This document shows positions 1-8,462 of a stretch of 36,204 bases of DNA, piece after piece. Source of the DNA: Planctomycetota bacterium (GTDB lineage Bacteria > Planctomycetota > UBA8108 > UBA1146 > JAJFFE01); the NCBI GenBank assembly GCA_021776775.1, contig JAJFFE010000135.1, forward strand, positions 1 through 36,204, read 5' to 3'. Each line of letters begins with the position of its first letter. Positions within the stretch are counted from its first letter, which is position 1. The notes under the pieces were generated by a model. It did no database searches, had not been told where the DNA came from, and saw nothing but the letters and a program-made list of their open reading frames with translations. Position numbers and translations under genes: made by a program.

Positions 1-477
1 GACGATCTTCAGATTGCCGTGACCCTCCGTCTTTCCCGAGAGCAGCGAAAACTTTAACTTGGTCGCCTTGCGGACGAGCTTGAGGTTGAACGCCAACTTC
101 TCGACCCCAGCTTCGCGCGGGTAGAGCTTGAACTGAGCACGCAGTCGCGTCTTCTCGGGATCGGCCTGATTGCCGATGACGAGGAAGTACCACTCGTCCT
201 TGCCCTTTTCGACCCAAACGTCGTGCTTGCCCGGCTCCAACCGCTTCTTCCGGTACGAAATCGGATGGCTCGACTCGATCTTCCCCTTGAATCGGGCCAA
301 CCAGTCCGCGGCGGCGGACGGATCTTCCCAGTCGCTCTTCGGGGAAGCGACGGCTTCATATCGAACGGTAAAGCCATCGACCTTGGTAACCTCCCCGGCG
401 TTGACGAGGGCGGGAAGGAACGTCGCGAGAAACGCGGCCACGAGAAGCGGTCGTCGTCTTGGTGAGGTTGTGATCAT
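1..477 (-). CDS. Exported hypothetical protein, DUF2911-like (partial, C-terminus off the left edge)
   Basis: The frame reads 159 codons from an ATG at 477 to the window edge without a stop. An AAAGGA Shine-Dalgarno about 8 bases upstream supports this start. The N-terminus is a classical signal peptide: basic MITTSPRRR, a hydrophobic stretch LLVAAFLATFLPALV, and a likely cut after VNA. The mature part contains LEPGKHDVWVEKGKDEWYF followed by a region rich in Lys and beta-strand-like residues. This resembles the core of DUF2911 proteins (an 'aGkYslw..pgkdeW' pattern), but I identify it by eye only. The product would be periplasmic or cell-surface. No function is known to me. It is divergent from mazG across a 353-base gap. 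Confidence 0.7.
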   Translation of the reverse strand, partial: MITTSPRRRPLLVAAFLATFLPALVNAGEVTKVDGFTVRYEAVASPKSDWEDPSAAADWLARFKGKIESSHPISYRKKRLEPGKHDVWVEKGKDEWYFLVIGNQADPEKTRLRAQFKLYPREAGVEKLAFNLKLVRKATKLKFSLLSGKTEGHGNLKIV

Positions 478-830
478 CGAAGTAAGTCCTTTCGAAGGGT
501 TCTGACGGATAGTGGAAGTCGAGATAGGCGGTCTCGACGGGGATCCTCGTGGTTGACCTGCCTGGCGAAGACACACCCCGCACGTTGAGTGTTTGGGTGA
601 AGGGAATCCCCCGTCGATGACTCGCTTGGTGTTACATTCAGGCCTCCTGTATGGTTTCGCCGTAGGCGAGAGATCCGGGAGAAGCGCGCCCGGCTCCACG
701 ATCAGCGAGTGCCGCTGACTCGAATCGCTAGGCAACGCGAACACCAACCGAGAACACTCTGTCCAAGATCGCGTCTCGTCAGAGCTAAGGGGCTGAGACG
801 CCCGACTCGTTGCGAAGGAGAACGGTTGCG
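478..830. other. Non-coding divergent intergenic region upstream of mazG
   Basis: This 353-base gap separates the leftward exported protein from rightward mazG. I see no convincing gene in it. A possible sigma70-like promoter reading toward mazG is TTGGTG at 626-631, an 18-base spacer, and TATGGT at 650-655. A small perfect hairpin (TCAGCG, 5-base loop, CGCTGA) lies at 702-718. Both are weak calls that could arise by chance in sequence of this composition. Confidence 0.5.
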
Positions 831-1688
831 ATGAAGGCCGACCGTCCGAGCGAGGACTCGCCACGAACGCCGTCGAACCCCGACGGCTTGGCGCGCCTGA
901 AGGAAGCCGTCGATCAGCTGCGCACGCCAGGGTCGGGCTGCCCCTGGGACTTGGAACAGACTCCCGAGTCGTTGGTGCCGTACCTCCTCGAGGAAGCACA
1001 CGAAGCCGCCGAAGCGATTCGCTCCGGCGATATCGATCACAGTCGCGACGAGCTCGGCGATGTCTTGCTGAACGTGTTTCTCCAAGCCCGCCTCGCCGAA
1101 GAGTCGGGCTCGTTCACGCTCGATGACATCGGAATGTCAGCGGCCGACAAAGTCGTGAGGCGCCACCCTCACGTCTGGGGCGACGAACGCGGCGCGGACC
1201 GCGCGACCATCCGCGAGAATTGGCGAAAGATCAAAGCGCAAGAGTCCGAAGCGGCCGCCGCTCCCGATGGTGTTCCTCGAGACCACGGTGCCGTTCGAGA
1301 CCAGAGTGTCCTTCGAGAACTTCCGGCTACGCTTCCGGCGCTGATTCGTGCGGTCCGGTCCGGAATGGACGCCGCCCGCATCGGCTTCGACTGGCCGGAC
1401 TGGAGAGGACCCCTCGCCAAAGTCGAAGAAGAGATCGCCGAAGTGAAAGAAGCGATCGGCGATCCTGCGAAGGCCCACCATGAAATCGGCGATTTGCTCC
1501 TGGCGATCACCTCGCTCGCTCGGCATGTCGATGTCGATCCGGAAGGAGCGTTGAACGCCGCACTGGTCCGGTTTGCCCGTCGCTTCCACCACGTCGAAAC
1601 CGAGGCGAGCCGACGTCAGTTGCGAGACCTCGACAGCTTGGAGGCTCTATGGCAGGACGCTAAACGCGGCGAGTCCGGCCAATCTTGA
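831..1688 (+). CDS. mazG: Nucleoside triphosphate pyrophosphohydrolase MazG
   Basis: MazG hydrolyses (d)NTPs to (d)NMP and pyrophosphate, clearing the pools of non-canonical nucleotides. The 285-residue protein has the two-domain layout of the E. coli enzyme (263 aa). The N-terminal domain carries [20 protein letters not shown] and the metal-binding [10 protein letters not shown]...DELGDVLL pattern (E-x-x-E, then E-x-x-D). The C-terminal domain repeats it as GFDWPDW...[14 protein letters not shown]...[18 protein letters not shown] chose the ATG at 831 because GAAGGAG ends 10 bases before it; a TTG seven codons upstream (810) lacks a comparable site. The stretch between the domains (about 1250-1310) is Ala- and Arg-rich and reads as a linker. 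glyQ follows on the same strand after 100 bases. Confidence 0.95.
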   Translation: MKADRPSEDSPRTPSNPDGLARLKEAVDQLRTPGSGCPWDLEQTPESLVPYLLEEAHEAAEAIRSGDIDHSRDELGDVLLNVFLQARLAEESGSFTLDDIGMSAADKVVRRHPHVWGDERGADRATIRENWRKIKAQESEAAAAPDGVPRDHGAVRDQSVLRELPATLPALIRAVRSGMDAARIGFDWPDWRGPLAKVEEEIAEVKEAIGDPAKAHHEIGDLLLAITSLARHVDVDPEGALNAALVRFARRFHHVETEASRRQLRDLDSLEALWQDAKRGESGQS

Positions 1689-1788
1689 CCCCCGCCGATG
1701 TCACCGGTACTTTCCGTCCCCCTTCTGCCGCCCGGTTTGGGCCCAGAACAAGACTGACTTCACCCACACCCTGCACGAGAGTCGATCC

Positions 1789-2703
1789 ATGCCAGGCGCT
1801 CGCGACAATTCGTTCCAAGGCTTGATCCTCAGGCTCCAGCACTACTGGGCCGACCAGGGTTGCGTGATCCTCCAGCCGTACGACATCGAGATGGGAGCTG
1901 GGACGTTTCATCCGGCGACCACCCTGCGGAGTCTTGGGCCACAGCCGTGGCGAGCCGCGTACGTGCAACCGTCGCGTCGCCCCGCCGACGGACGCTACGG
2001 GGAAAACCCCAACCGCCTGCAGCACTACTACCAGTTCCAAGTCATCCTCAAGCCGTCGCCGACCGACCTTCAGCAGCTCTACTTGGATAGTTTGCGCGAG
2101 CTCGGTATCGACTCGGCTCAGCACGATCTCCGATTCGTCGAAGACGACTGGGAAAGTCCGACGCTCGGTGCGTGGGGACTGGGGTGGGAAGTGTGGTGCG
2201 ACGGGATGGAAGTGTCTCAGTTCACCTACTTCCAGCAGGTGGGTGGGTTCGAGTGCAACCCGGTGTCGGGTGAGCTGACCTACGGCCTCGAACGACTCGC
2301 CATGTACATCCAGGGCGTCGAGAACGTGTACGACCTCGACTTCAATGGGCGCGGCGTCAAATACGGCGACGTGTTCCATGAAGCGGAGCGGCAGTACTCC
2401 CACTACAACTTCGACGTCGCCGATACTGAAATGCTCTTTCGACACTTCGTCGACGCCGAAAAAGAGTGCGCGCAGATATTGGAGCGTGAGTTACCGCTTC
2501 CCGCATACGACCAATGCATCAAGGCGAGCCACGCCTTCAACCTGCTCGACGCGCGCGGCGTCATCTCCGTGACAGAGCGCGCCGCCTACATCGGACGCGT
2601 CCGGGCGCTGGCGAAGAGTTGTTGCGAACAGTGGCTCGCCCACGTCACCGCAACGTCGAACACCGCACAGTCGAGCACTGCACCGTCGAGCGAGGGGGCC
2701 TAG
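1789..2703 (+). CDS. glyQ: Glycyl-tRNA synthetase alpha subunit
   Basis: This is the catalytic alpha subunit of the bacterial alpha2beta2 glycyl-tRNA synthetase, which charges tRNA-Gly in the cytoplasm. The 304-residue protein matches the family length and its typical stretches: [25 protein letters not shown] near the N-terminus, [46 protein letters not shown], and a [22 protein letters not shown] region in the class II core. The start is the ATG at 1789, which matches the family start even though its ribosome site (GAGAG) is weak. The last 18 residues are a Ser/Thr/Ala-rich tail ([14 protein letters not shown]) encoded by a short 15-base repeat and probably dispensable. The beta-subunit gene begins two bases after the stop, so the two are almost certainly co-translated. 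Confidence 0.97.
   Translation: MPGARDNSFQGLILRLQHYWADQGCVILQPYDIEMGAGTFHPATTLRSLGPQPWRAAYVQPSRRPADGRYGENPNRLQHYYQFQVILKPSPTDLQQLYLDSLRELGIDSAQHDLRFVEDDWESPTLGAWGLGWEVWCDGMEVSQFTYFQQVGGFECNPVSGELTYGLERLAMYIQGVENVYDLDFNGRGVKYGDVFHEAERQYSHYNFDVADTEMLFRHFVDAEKECAQILERELPLPAYDQCIKASHAFNLLDARGVISVTERAAYIGRVRALAKSCCEQWLAHVTATSNTAQSSTAPSSEGA
2655..2692 (+). repeat. 15-base tandem repeat in the 3' end of glyQ
   Basis: About 2.5 imperfect copies of a 15-base unit (GTCGAACACCGCACA, then GTCGAGCACTGCACC, then GTCGAGCG) encode the low-complexity C-terminal tail of GlyQ. It looks like slippage expansion of a non-essential tail, immediately before the glyS ribosome site. Confidence 0.6.
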
Positions 2704-2705
2704 TC

Positions 2706-4781
2706 GTGGCAAATCTACTGTTGGAGCTATTCAGTGAAGAGATCCCGGCCCGCATGCAACAGCGTGCCGCCGACGAACTCGGCCGTCTGGTCGGCGAAAA
2801 ATTGAAAGCGTCCGAACTCGAGTTCGAGTCGTTGACGACCGACGTGACCCCGCGTCGCCTGGTACTTCGTGCAACCGGACTGCCACTCTCGCAGCCCGAC
2901 ACGAAGACCGAACGCAAGGGGCCGCGAGTGGGCGCCCCCGAGAAGGCGATGCACGGTTTCCTGAAGTCGGTCGAAAAGAGCATCGACGAAGTCGAACAAC
3001 GTGAGACCGCCAAAGGCACGTTCTACTTCGCCGTCGTCGAGCGGCAGGGACGTCCCGCCTCGGAAGTCCTGGCCGAAGTTTTGTCCGAAGCGGCCGCATC
3101 TATCTCGTGGCCGAAGTCGATGCGCTGGGGAGACCACGACCTCCGCTGGGTTCGCCCTCTGCACTCGATCGTCTGTCTCTTGGACTCGGACGTCGTGCCC
3201 GCTCGCGTCGGCCACATCGAAGCCGGCCGGGTGACGCAGGGTCACCGCTTCCTGGCCCCGGAGCCGTTCGAAGTCGCTCACGCCGACGAGTACGGGCCGG
3301 CCATCGCGCAACGCTATGTCGTGTTGTCGTCTAGCGAGCGTCGCGCACAGATTCACCGAGACGCACTGGCGCTGTGTGCCGCCGAAGGGCTGACGCTGGT
3401 CGAAGACGACGCGCTTCTCAGCGAAGTCGCCGGACTCGTCGAGTACCCCAACGTCTTGCTGGGGACGATTGACAAGGCGTTCATGAACGTCCCGGCCGAG
3501 ATCCTCACCACCGCCATGCGGTCGCACCAGAAGTACTTCTCGCTGAAGACGTCGGACGGGTCGCTGGCGGCTCGGTTCATCGTCGTCTCCAACATGAAAA
3601 CCACGGACAAGGGCAAGCAGGTCGTCGCCGGAAACGAAACGGTACTCCGAGCACGCCTAGCCGATGCGAAGTTCTTCTGGGACACCGATCTCAGGCGAAC
3701 CCTCGAGAGTCGCGTTGCAAAGCTAGACACCATCGTCTTCCAGGCGAAGTTCGGCGACGGGGCCGACCGCATGTCGCACAAGATCGAACGAATTAGATCA
3801 CTCGCCCAGGGGCTGAGCGACGCTGCGGGCGCCGACGCCACACAAGCGGACCGAGCGGCGCTGCTCTGCAAAGCCGATCTCGTTTCGGACGTCGTATATG
3901 AGTTCCCCGAACTCCAAGGACTCATGGGACGGTACTACGCCGAACACGACAACGAATCGTCCGCGGTCGCTCACGCCATAGCGGATCACTACTCGCCGCT
4001 CGGCCCCGGCGACGCCTGTCCCTCGGCCCCGACCTCAATCGCAGTCGCCCTCGCCGACAAGATCGACTCCCTAGTCGGGTTCTTTGCAACCGACCAAAAG
4101 CCGACCGGTTCGAAGGATCCGTTCGCGCTGCGGCGGTCAGCCCTCGGCGTGCTTCGACTCTTGCTGGAAAACGACGTTCGGCTCTCGCTGCGTCACGTGT
4201 TTTCTCTAAGTCTGAAAACGTACCCAGAACGAATCGCGGGTGCGGACGACGTGGCCGACGACCTGCTCAGCTTCTTCGCGGATCGACTGATCGTGCATCT
4301 GCGAGAGCAGGGAGTTCGGCACGACTTGGTTCGCGCTGTCTTCTCGGCGGGACGTGACGATGACCTAGTTCGCCTCGTCAGGAAGACGCGAGCACTCGAA
4401 GAGTTCTTGAAGGGTGACGACGGCGCGAACTTGCTGGCCGGTTACCGGCGGGCAAGCAACATCGTCAAGATCGAGGAGAAGAAGGACGGCACGACCTACG
4501 ACCAGGCGCCCGACCCGGCGTTGCTCGAGGACGGACCGGAGCGTGCGCTCCACGACGTGCTCACCCAGGCAGGAGGATCGATCGCGCAAGCCCTCGAGGC
4601 TGAGGACTTCGAATCAGCCATGACCACGTTGGCCGGCCTGCGTCAGCCCATCGACACCTTCTTCGACGACGTGATCGTCAACGACAAACGCGCAGAGATT
4701 CGCGCTAACCGACTGCGAATCCTCGGATCGATCCGCGCCTCGCTCGCCGCGGTCGCGGACTTCGGGGTCATCGAAGGGTGA
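2706..4781 (+). CDS. glyS: Glycyl-tRNA synthetase beta subunit
   Basis: This is the beta subunit of the two-subunit glycyl-tRNA synthetase, contributing tRNA recognition and an HD-like domain. The predicted 691 residues match the family (E. coli 689). The N-terminus LLLELFSEEIPARMQQ is the family signature start. Further recognisable stretches are SLTTDVTPRRLVLRA, KGPRVGAPEKAMHGF, SWPKSMRWGDHDLRWVRPLHSIVCLLD, MRSHQKYFSL and VSNMKTTDKGKQVVAGNETVLRARLADAKFFWD. The C-terminal part has KPTGSKDPFALRRSALGVLRLL and ends in the usual helical domain with FFDDVIVND. The start is GTG at 2706, chosen because it gives the conserved N-terminus and because GAGGGGG lies about 8 bases upstream inside glyQ. 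It ends 13 bases from the convergent beta-propeller gene. Confidence 0.97.
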   Translation: MANLLLELFSEEIPARMQQRAADELGRLVGEKLKASELEFESLTTDVTPRRLVLRATGLPLSQPDTKTERKGPRVGAPEKAMHGFLKSVEKSIDEVEQRETAKGTFYFAVVERQGRPASEVLAEVLSEAAASISWPKSMRWGDHDLRWVRPLHSIVCLLDSDVVPARVGHIEAGRVTQGHRFLAPEPFEVAHADEYGPAIAQRYVVLSSSERRAQIHRDALALCAAEGLTLVEDDALLSEVAGLVEYPNVLLGTIDKAFMNVPAEILTTAMRSHQKYFSLKTSDGSLAARFIVVSNMKTTDKGKQVVAGNETVLRARLADAKFFWDTDLRRTLESRVAKLDTIVFQAKFGDGADRMSHKIERIRSLAQGLSDAAGADATQADRAALLCKADLVSDVVYEFPELQGLMGRYYAEHDNESSAVAHAIADHYSPLGPGDACPSAPTSIAVALADKIDSLVGFFATDQKPTGSKDPFALRRSALGVLRLLLENDVRLSLRHVFSLSLKTYPERIAGADDVADDLLSFFADRLIVHLREQGVRHDLVRAVFSAGRDDDLVRLVRKTRALEEFLKGDDGANLLAGYRRASNIVKIEEKKDGTTYDQAPDPALLEDGPERALHDVLTQAGGSIAQALEAEDFESAMTTLAGLRQPIDTFFDDVIVNDKRAEIRANRLRILGSIRASLAAVADFGVIEG

Positions 4782-4794
4782 GATCGGACCGACG

Positions 4795-7086
4795 CTACAT
4801 CGCCCCCGTGCGATAGCAGTAGATTTTGTACGGTGTCGTCACCAGCACCTCTCGCTCGAGAATAGTGATGGTGACGTTGCGATCTCTGTCATGGACCGCG
4901 GTGGGCATCGACGCGTCGAGTTCGGGTCGCAGATCGACGTCTTGAAACTCGTTCTCCATATCGAAGACCATCAGACGTAGGCCGCCGCTCGTCGCGTAGA
5001 GCAGGCCCCGCTCGCACAGAACCGGCCGGCCGATACAGCGAGAGAACAGTCGTCGACGCTTGAGTGTGGTCTGAAAGTCGTCGACCGGGGTCACCAACAC
5101 CTCGCTGTCATCGGTGTAGACCAGGTACCCCTTCCATGTCCCGAGCAGCCGGTTGGTCTCGGCACGTGGTTCTGCTGTTTCAAGCACTTCCCCCGTCCCG
5201 CGATCGACGGCGATCACTTGGCGACTATCTTGAGACACGAACAGTACTCGATCTTTCGCCACGATCGGATCGGCGTGATCCCAGTACACCGGAGGATCGT
5301 ACGGATGCGGCATGCTTCGTCGGCGCCACGTGAGCTTGCGCGCCGATCGCACCGGAAAGTACTCGGTCAGCCACTCGAGGGTGCCGCTGCCCAACGTGAC
5401 CGCGGCGACCGCGCCCATGTTGGTCGAGGCGTAGACGGTGTCATCAGCAATGGACAGTTGACCGAGGAACGGCTCGCACGCCATGAATCCAAACCGCGTC
5501 AACTCGACTTGGTTCGAGACGAGCAAGGTTCGAAAACGTAACGCGCCCGTACGCCGGTCGAAGCAGCAAAGGTAGACATCCGTGTAACCCGACCAAAGCC
5601 AACCGAGCGCGAGCACCTCATCTCCCACCACGAGCGGCTTCGAGTTGAAGCTGAGCGGACGAACGCGGGGATCCGGATGTTGATGCGTATCCCACACCAC
5701 ACGGCCATTCAACTCTCGCTTCTCGCCCCACCAGTGACGCAGCGTGAGCGAGCGACGCGGAATGGAAACCTCCTGCTTGCCGCCTCGTCTCCCGTATCCC
5801 TTTTCTGGATTTCGCCACGCGACATAGCTCGTCAGGAAGCCACCGTCCGACATGACCAGCGGAGTCAGCCGTAAGTTCTCGCTGACCTCCGTCGCGTCAT
5901 CCCCGGACAGGGTCGCTACCGGCTTCCCACAGACATTGCGGTCGAAGTCGTGCGGATAGTGCCCCCCGTGGCCGATCGCGCGACCATACGCCAAGTCGAA
6001 GATGTCCATGCCGCTGAACATCGGGACGACCACTCGTCGGTCGTAGACCGCGGGCACGACGCTGTAGGGTACGTCCCCATCGTTTGCGAATCGGCCGCGG
6101 GCGGCGGTTTGTCGCTGCCAGGAGAGTTCAACGCTGCCGTGCGCCAGAGGAACTCGCGGAAGCTCCGGGGTAACTTTGGAGACACTGGATGTCGCGCGCG
6201 CTTGCCGACGATCAAGAGTCGATCGCAACCCCGGCCACAAGGACGCGGTGGTCACGGTAGAAGGCGTCGCCGCCGCGGTGGTGCTAGCGTCGTCCGGACG
6301 CGCGCCACCAGATGCAACAGCGTCGCCCGCCGCACCTTTGACACCGCCACTCTTCTTGGCACTCTTCCCGCTCTGGGTTTCGGCGTACTCGTCGTCGTAG
6401 AGTTCGACTCGCGCGTTGAGCATGCGGCGAAACTCCGACCAGATCTTCCGTGCTCGCTCCGGTCGCCCTCGCTCGAAAAAAATGTCCGCGGCGGTCATCG
6501 CCGAACGTGCACCGCTGGTCGTCGCGGGATACCGCTGATAACACTCGAGCAGTCCCCAAGGGTCGCGCTCTCGAATGGCGCGTTCGCGTTGCGCTTGGGC
6601 GAGTGGCTCGAACCGGTCGCGGTATATGGCCAACACTTCGGGGGGAAGAGTGAGTAGGACTCGACGGAGTTCACGACGAGCGGGCACGTTGACACGGTAC
6701 GAGCCGGGCTTGTCGAAACGGTTGGGCCGGATCAACTTCTGTTCGAGTTGCTGATCGTCGAGGAGTTTCTGGAAGTCGACGAGCCCCGGGACGATCTGCC
6801 CCTCCGCCATCCGGGAGAGCGCCTTGCTAGCCGCGACTTGGGCACGACTGTCGAGCGCCGATAGGTACGCTTCTCGACGGGTCGATGGGTCGTCTGTTTG
6901 ACGTGCAGCGACGGGAGCACCGCTCGTCGTGGTCAAACCAATCGCGAGAATAGCCACGACGAGAAGCGCGGTCAGCCGCGCGCGGCCGCGCTCACGCGTC
7001 GAGGCGGCGATCGCAATCTCCTCCTTCGGCAGTGCCTGGTTTGATGCGGGGGTCTCGCGAGCCGACGTGGCAGCAGGATTCCTCAA
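4795..7086 (-). CDS. Large exported protein with PQQ-like beta-propeller repeats
   Basis: The 763-residue protein has an unusually long basic N-region, then a hydrophobic segment LTALLVVAILAIGL at about residues 38-51 and an Ala-rich stretch that looks like a signal peptide or anchor. Residues 65-230 look helical, with repeat-like content (ALSRMAEGQIVPGLVDFQKLL, LPPEVLAIYRDRFEPLAQ). A Gly/Ala/Thr-rich linker spans roughly 250-290. The remainder has blades typical of PQQ-like propellers: VVGDEVLALGW...VYLCCFDRRTGALRF, VYASTNMGAVAAVTLGSGTLEW, VAKDRVLFVSQDSRQVIAVDRGTGEVL and LLYATSGGLRLMVFD. Such proteins are frequent in planctomycetes, mostly uncharacterised. The start is TTG at 7086 with GAGGGAG about 6 bases upstream; a rarer internal start near 7011-7017 is also possible (see findings). 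Ligand and role are unknown. Confidence 0.8.
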   Translation of the reverse strand: MRNPAATSARETPASNQALPKEEIAIAASTRERGRARLTALLVVAILAIGLTTTSGAPVAARQTDDPSTRREAYLSALDSRAQVAASKALSRMAEGQIVPGLVDFQKLLDDQQLEQKLIRPNRFDKPGSYRVNVPARRELRRVLLTLPPEVLAIYRDRFEPLAQAQRERAIRERDPWGLLECYQRYPATTSGARSAMTAADIFFERGRPERARKIWSEFRRMLNARVELYDDEYAETQSGKSAKKSGGVKGAAGDAVASGGARPDDASTTAAATPSTVTTASLWPGLRSTLDRRQARATSSVSKVTPELPRVPLAHGSVELSWQRQTAARGRFANDGDVPYSVVPAVYDRRVVVPMFSGMDIFDLAYGRAIGHGGHYPHDFDRNVCGKPVATLSGDDATEVSENLRLTPLVMSDGGFLTSYVAWRNPEKGYGRRGGKQEVSIPRRSLTLRHWWGEKRELNGRVVWDTHQHPDPRVRPLSFNSKPLVVGDEVLALGWLWSGYTDVYLCCFDRRTGALRFRTLLVSNQVELTRFGFMACEPFLGQLSIADDTVYASTNMGAVAAVTLGSGTLEWLTEYFPVRSARKLTWRRRSMPHPYDPPVYWDHADPIVAKDRVLFVSQDSRQVIAVDRGTGEVLETAEPRAETNRLLGTWKGYLVYTDDSEVLVTPVDDFQTTLKRRRLFSRCIGRPVLCERGLLYATSGGLRLMVFDMENEFQDVDLRPELDASMPTAVHDRDRNVTITILEREVLVTTPYKIYCYRTGAM

Positions 7087-7317
7087 ACGGTTGCTCCCTC
7101 AGGTGTGGACGAGCGGACGTGGCGGTCGCGGGCACCCCATGGTACTCCTCACACAGTCGACCGCAAATGCAGAGAGGGCTGTCCGTCGCATCCGTCAGGT
7201 CAGCCCGGCGCGAATTGGGGGTGCAACTCCTGATGCAGGCGGCATACTGGCGAGCGGCAGCCGTGGGTCACGGGTGGCGATCTCGCCGGCAGGGTCGGCG
7301 CAACTCGGGAGGACGAC

Positions 7318-8454
7318 ATGGGACCGGACACTCAATCCACGGCAGACGACCACCGCCTTGCAGCCGAACTGCCGCAGCGGGTGGACGAGCTTCGCACACG
7401 GCTCGCGACTCGCATCGTCGGTCAGGAAGAAACGATCCGTCAGCTGTTGATCGCGTTCTTCGCCGGTGGCCACGTGCTCGTCACCGGGGTGCCGGGGCTC
7501 GCGAAGACGCTCATGATCAGCACCCTCGCCGAGCTGTTCGACCTGAATTTCTCCCGAATCCAGTTCACTCCCGATCTGATGCCCTCGGACATCACCGGTA
7601 CCACGATCATCGTCTACGACGAGTCCAGCGGAAAGCGCGAGTTCAAGTTTCGCGGCGGGCCGATCTTCACCAATCTACTTCTGGCCGATGAGATCAACCG
7701 CACACCTCCGAAAACGCAAGCCGCACTACTCGAAGCGATGGAAGAGTACCAAGTGACCGTCGGTGGCGACGGCCATGTCGTCGAACGACCGTTCTTCGTG
7801 CTCGCGACCCAGAATCCGATCGAACAAGAGGGAACGTACCCACTGCCGGTCACGCAGCTCGATCGATTCATGTTTCAGATCAACATGGACTATCCCGACG
7901 AGGAGACCGAGTTCGAAGTGATGGCGACCACCACCGCGCGCAACGCAGAACCGATCGCGTCGGTGTTGTCTAGAGAAGAAGTCACCGCGCTGTTGGGTGT
8001 GGCCAAGCGAGTTCAGATTCCCGAAGCCATCGTCGCGCGAACCACGCGCTTGGTGCGCGCTACCCGAACCGGCGACGAGCCAAAGGCGATGGACGGCGCG
8101 ACCGGAGCGGCAACCGCGACCGCGCAAGAGTTTCTCAGTTGGGGAGCTGGACCCCGCGCGGTGCAAGCGGTCCTCGGCGCTGCGCAAGCAGCGGCAGTTC
8201 TCGCCGGCCGCAACGTCGTCAACAACGACGACTACGAAGAGGTCCTCCTGCCGTCACTCCGACACCGCATCATCCTCAGCTACCATGCGGAGGCGGAGAA
8301 AGTTAAGCCCGACGATGTCATTCGAAAGATTCGAATCGAGATCGGAGACGGCGGGACGCTTTCGACCGAAGCGGCTCCAACCAAACTCGGACGCTTCGCG
8401 CGCTTGCTCAAAGTCATCGGGGATCCTTCACCGAGGATCAAACGCAAGGCCTAG
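7318..8454 (+). CDS. MoxR-family AAA+ ATPase
   Basis: MoxR ATPases are cytoplasmic chaperone-like AAA+ proteins, often acting with von Willebrand factor A partners to mature metal- or cofactor-containing proteins or envelope complexes. The 378-residue protein shows IVGQEETIRQLLIAFFAGGHVLV, Walker A GVPGLAKT (residues 57-64), Walker B LLADEINR with PPKTQAALLEAMEE after it, sensor 1 VLATQNPIEQEGTYPLPVTQLDRFMF, and the C-terminal lid with GAGPRAVQAVLGAAQAAAVLAGRNVV. Start ATG 7318 has GGGAGG 6 bases upstream. Unlike many family members, no DUF58 or VWA gene follows: the next gene is prkA on the opposite strand, ending 8 bases away. The partner must therefore be elsewhere, or this protein acts alone. 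Confidence 0.93.
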   Translation: MGPDTQSTADDHRLAAELPQRVDELRTRLATRIVGQEETIRQLLIAFFAGGHVLVTGVPGLAKTLMISTLAELFDLNFSRIQFTPDLMPSDITGTTIIVYDESSGKREFKFRGGPIFTNLLLADEINRTPPKTQAALLEAMEEYQVTVGGDGHVVERPFFVLATQNPIEQEGTYPLPVTQLDRFMFQINMDYPDEETEFEVMATTTARNAEPIASVLSREEVTALLGVAKRVQIPEAIVARTTRLVRATRTGDEPKAMDGATGAATATAQEFLSWGAGPRAVQAVLGAAQAAAVLAGRNVVNNDDYEEVLLPSLRHRIILSYHAEAEKVKPDDVIRKIRIEIGDGGTLSTEAAPTKLGRFARLLKVIGDPSPRIKRKA

Positions 8455-8462
8455 CGCGAACT

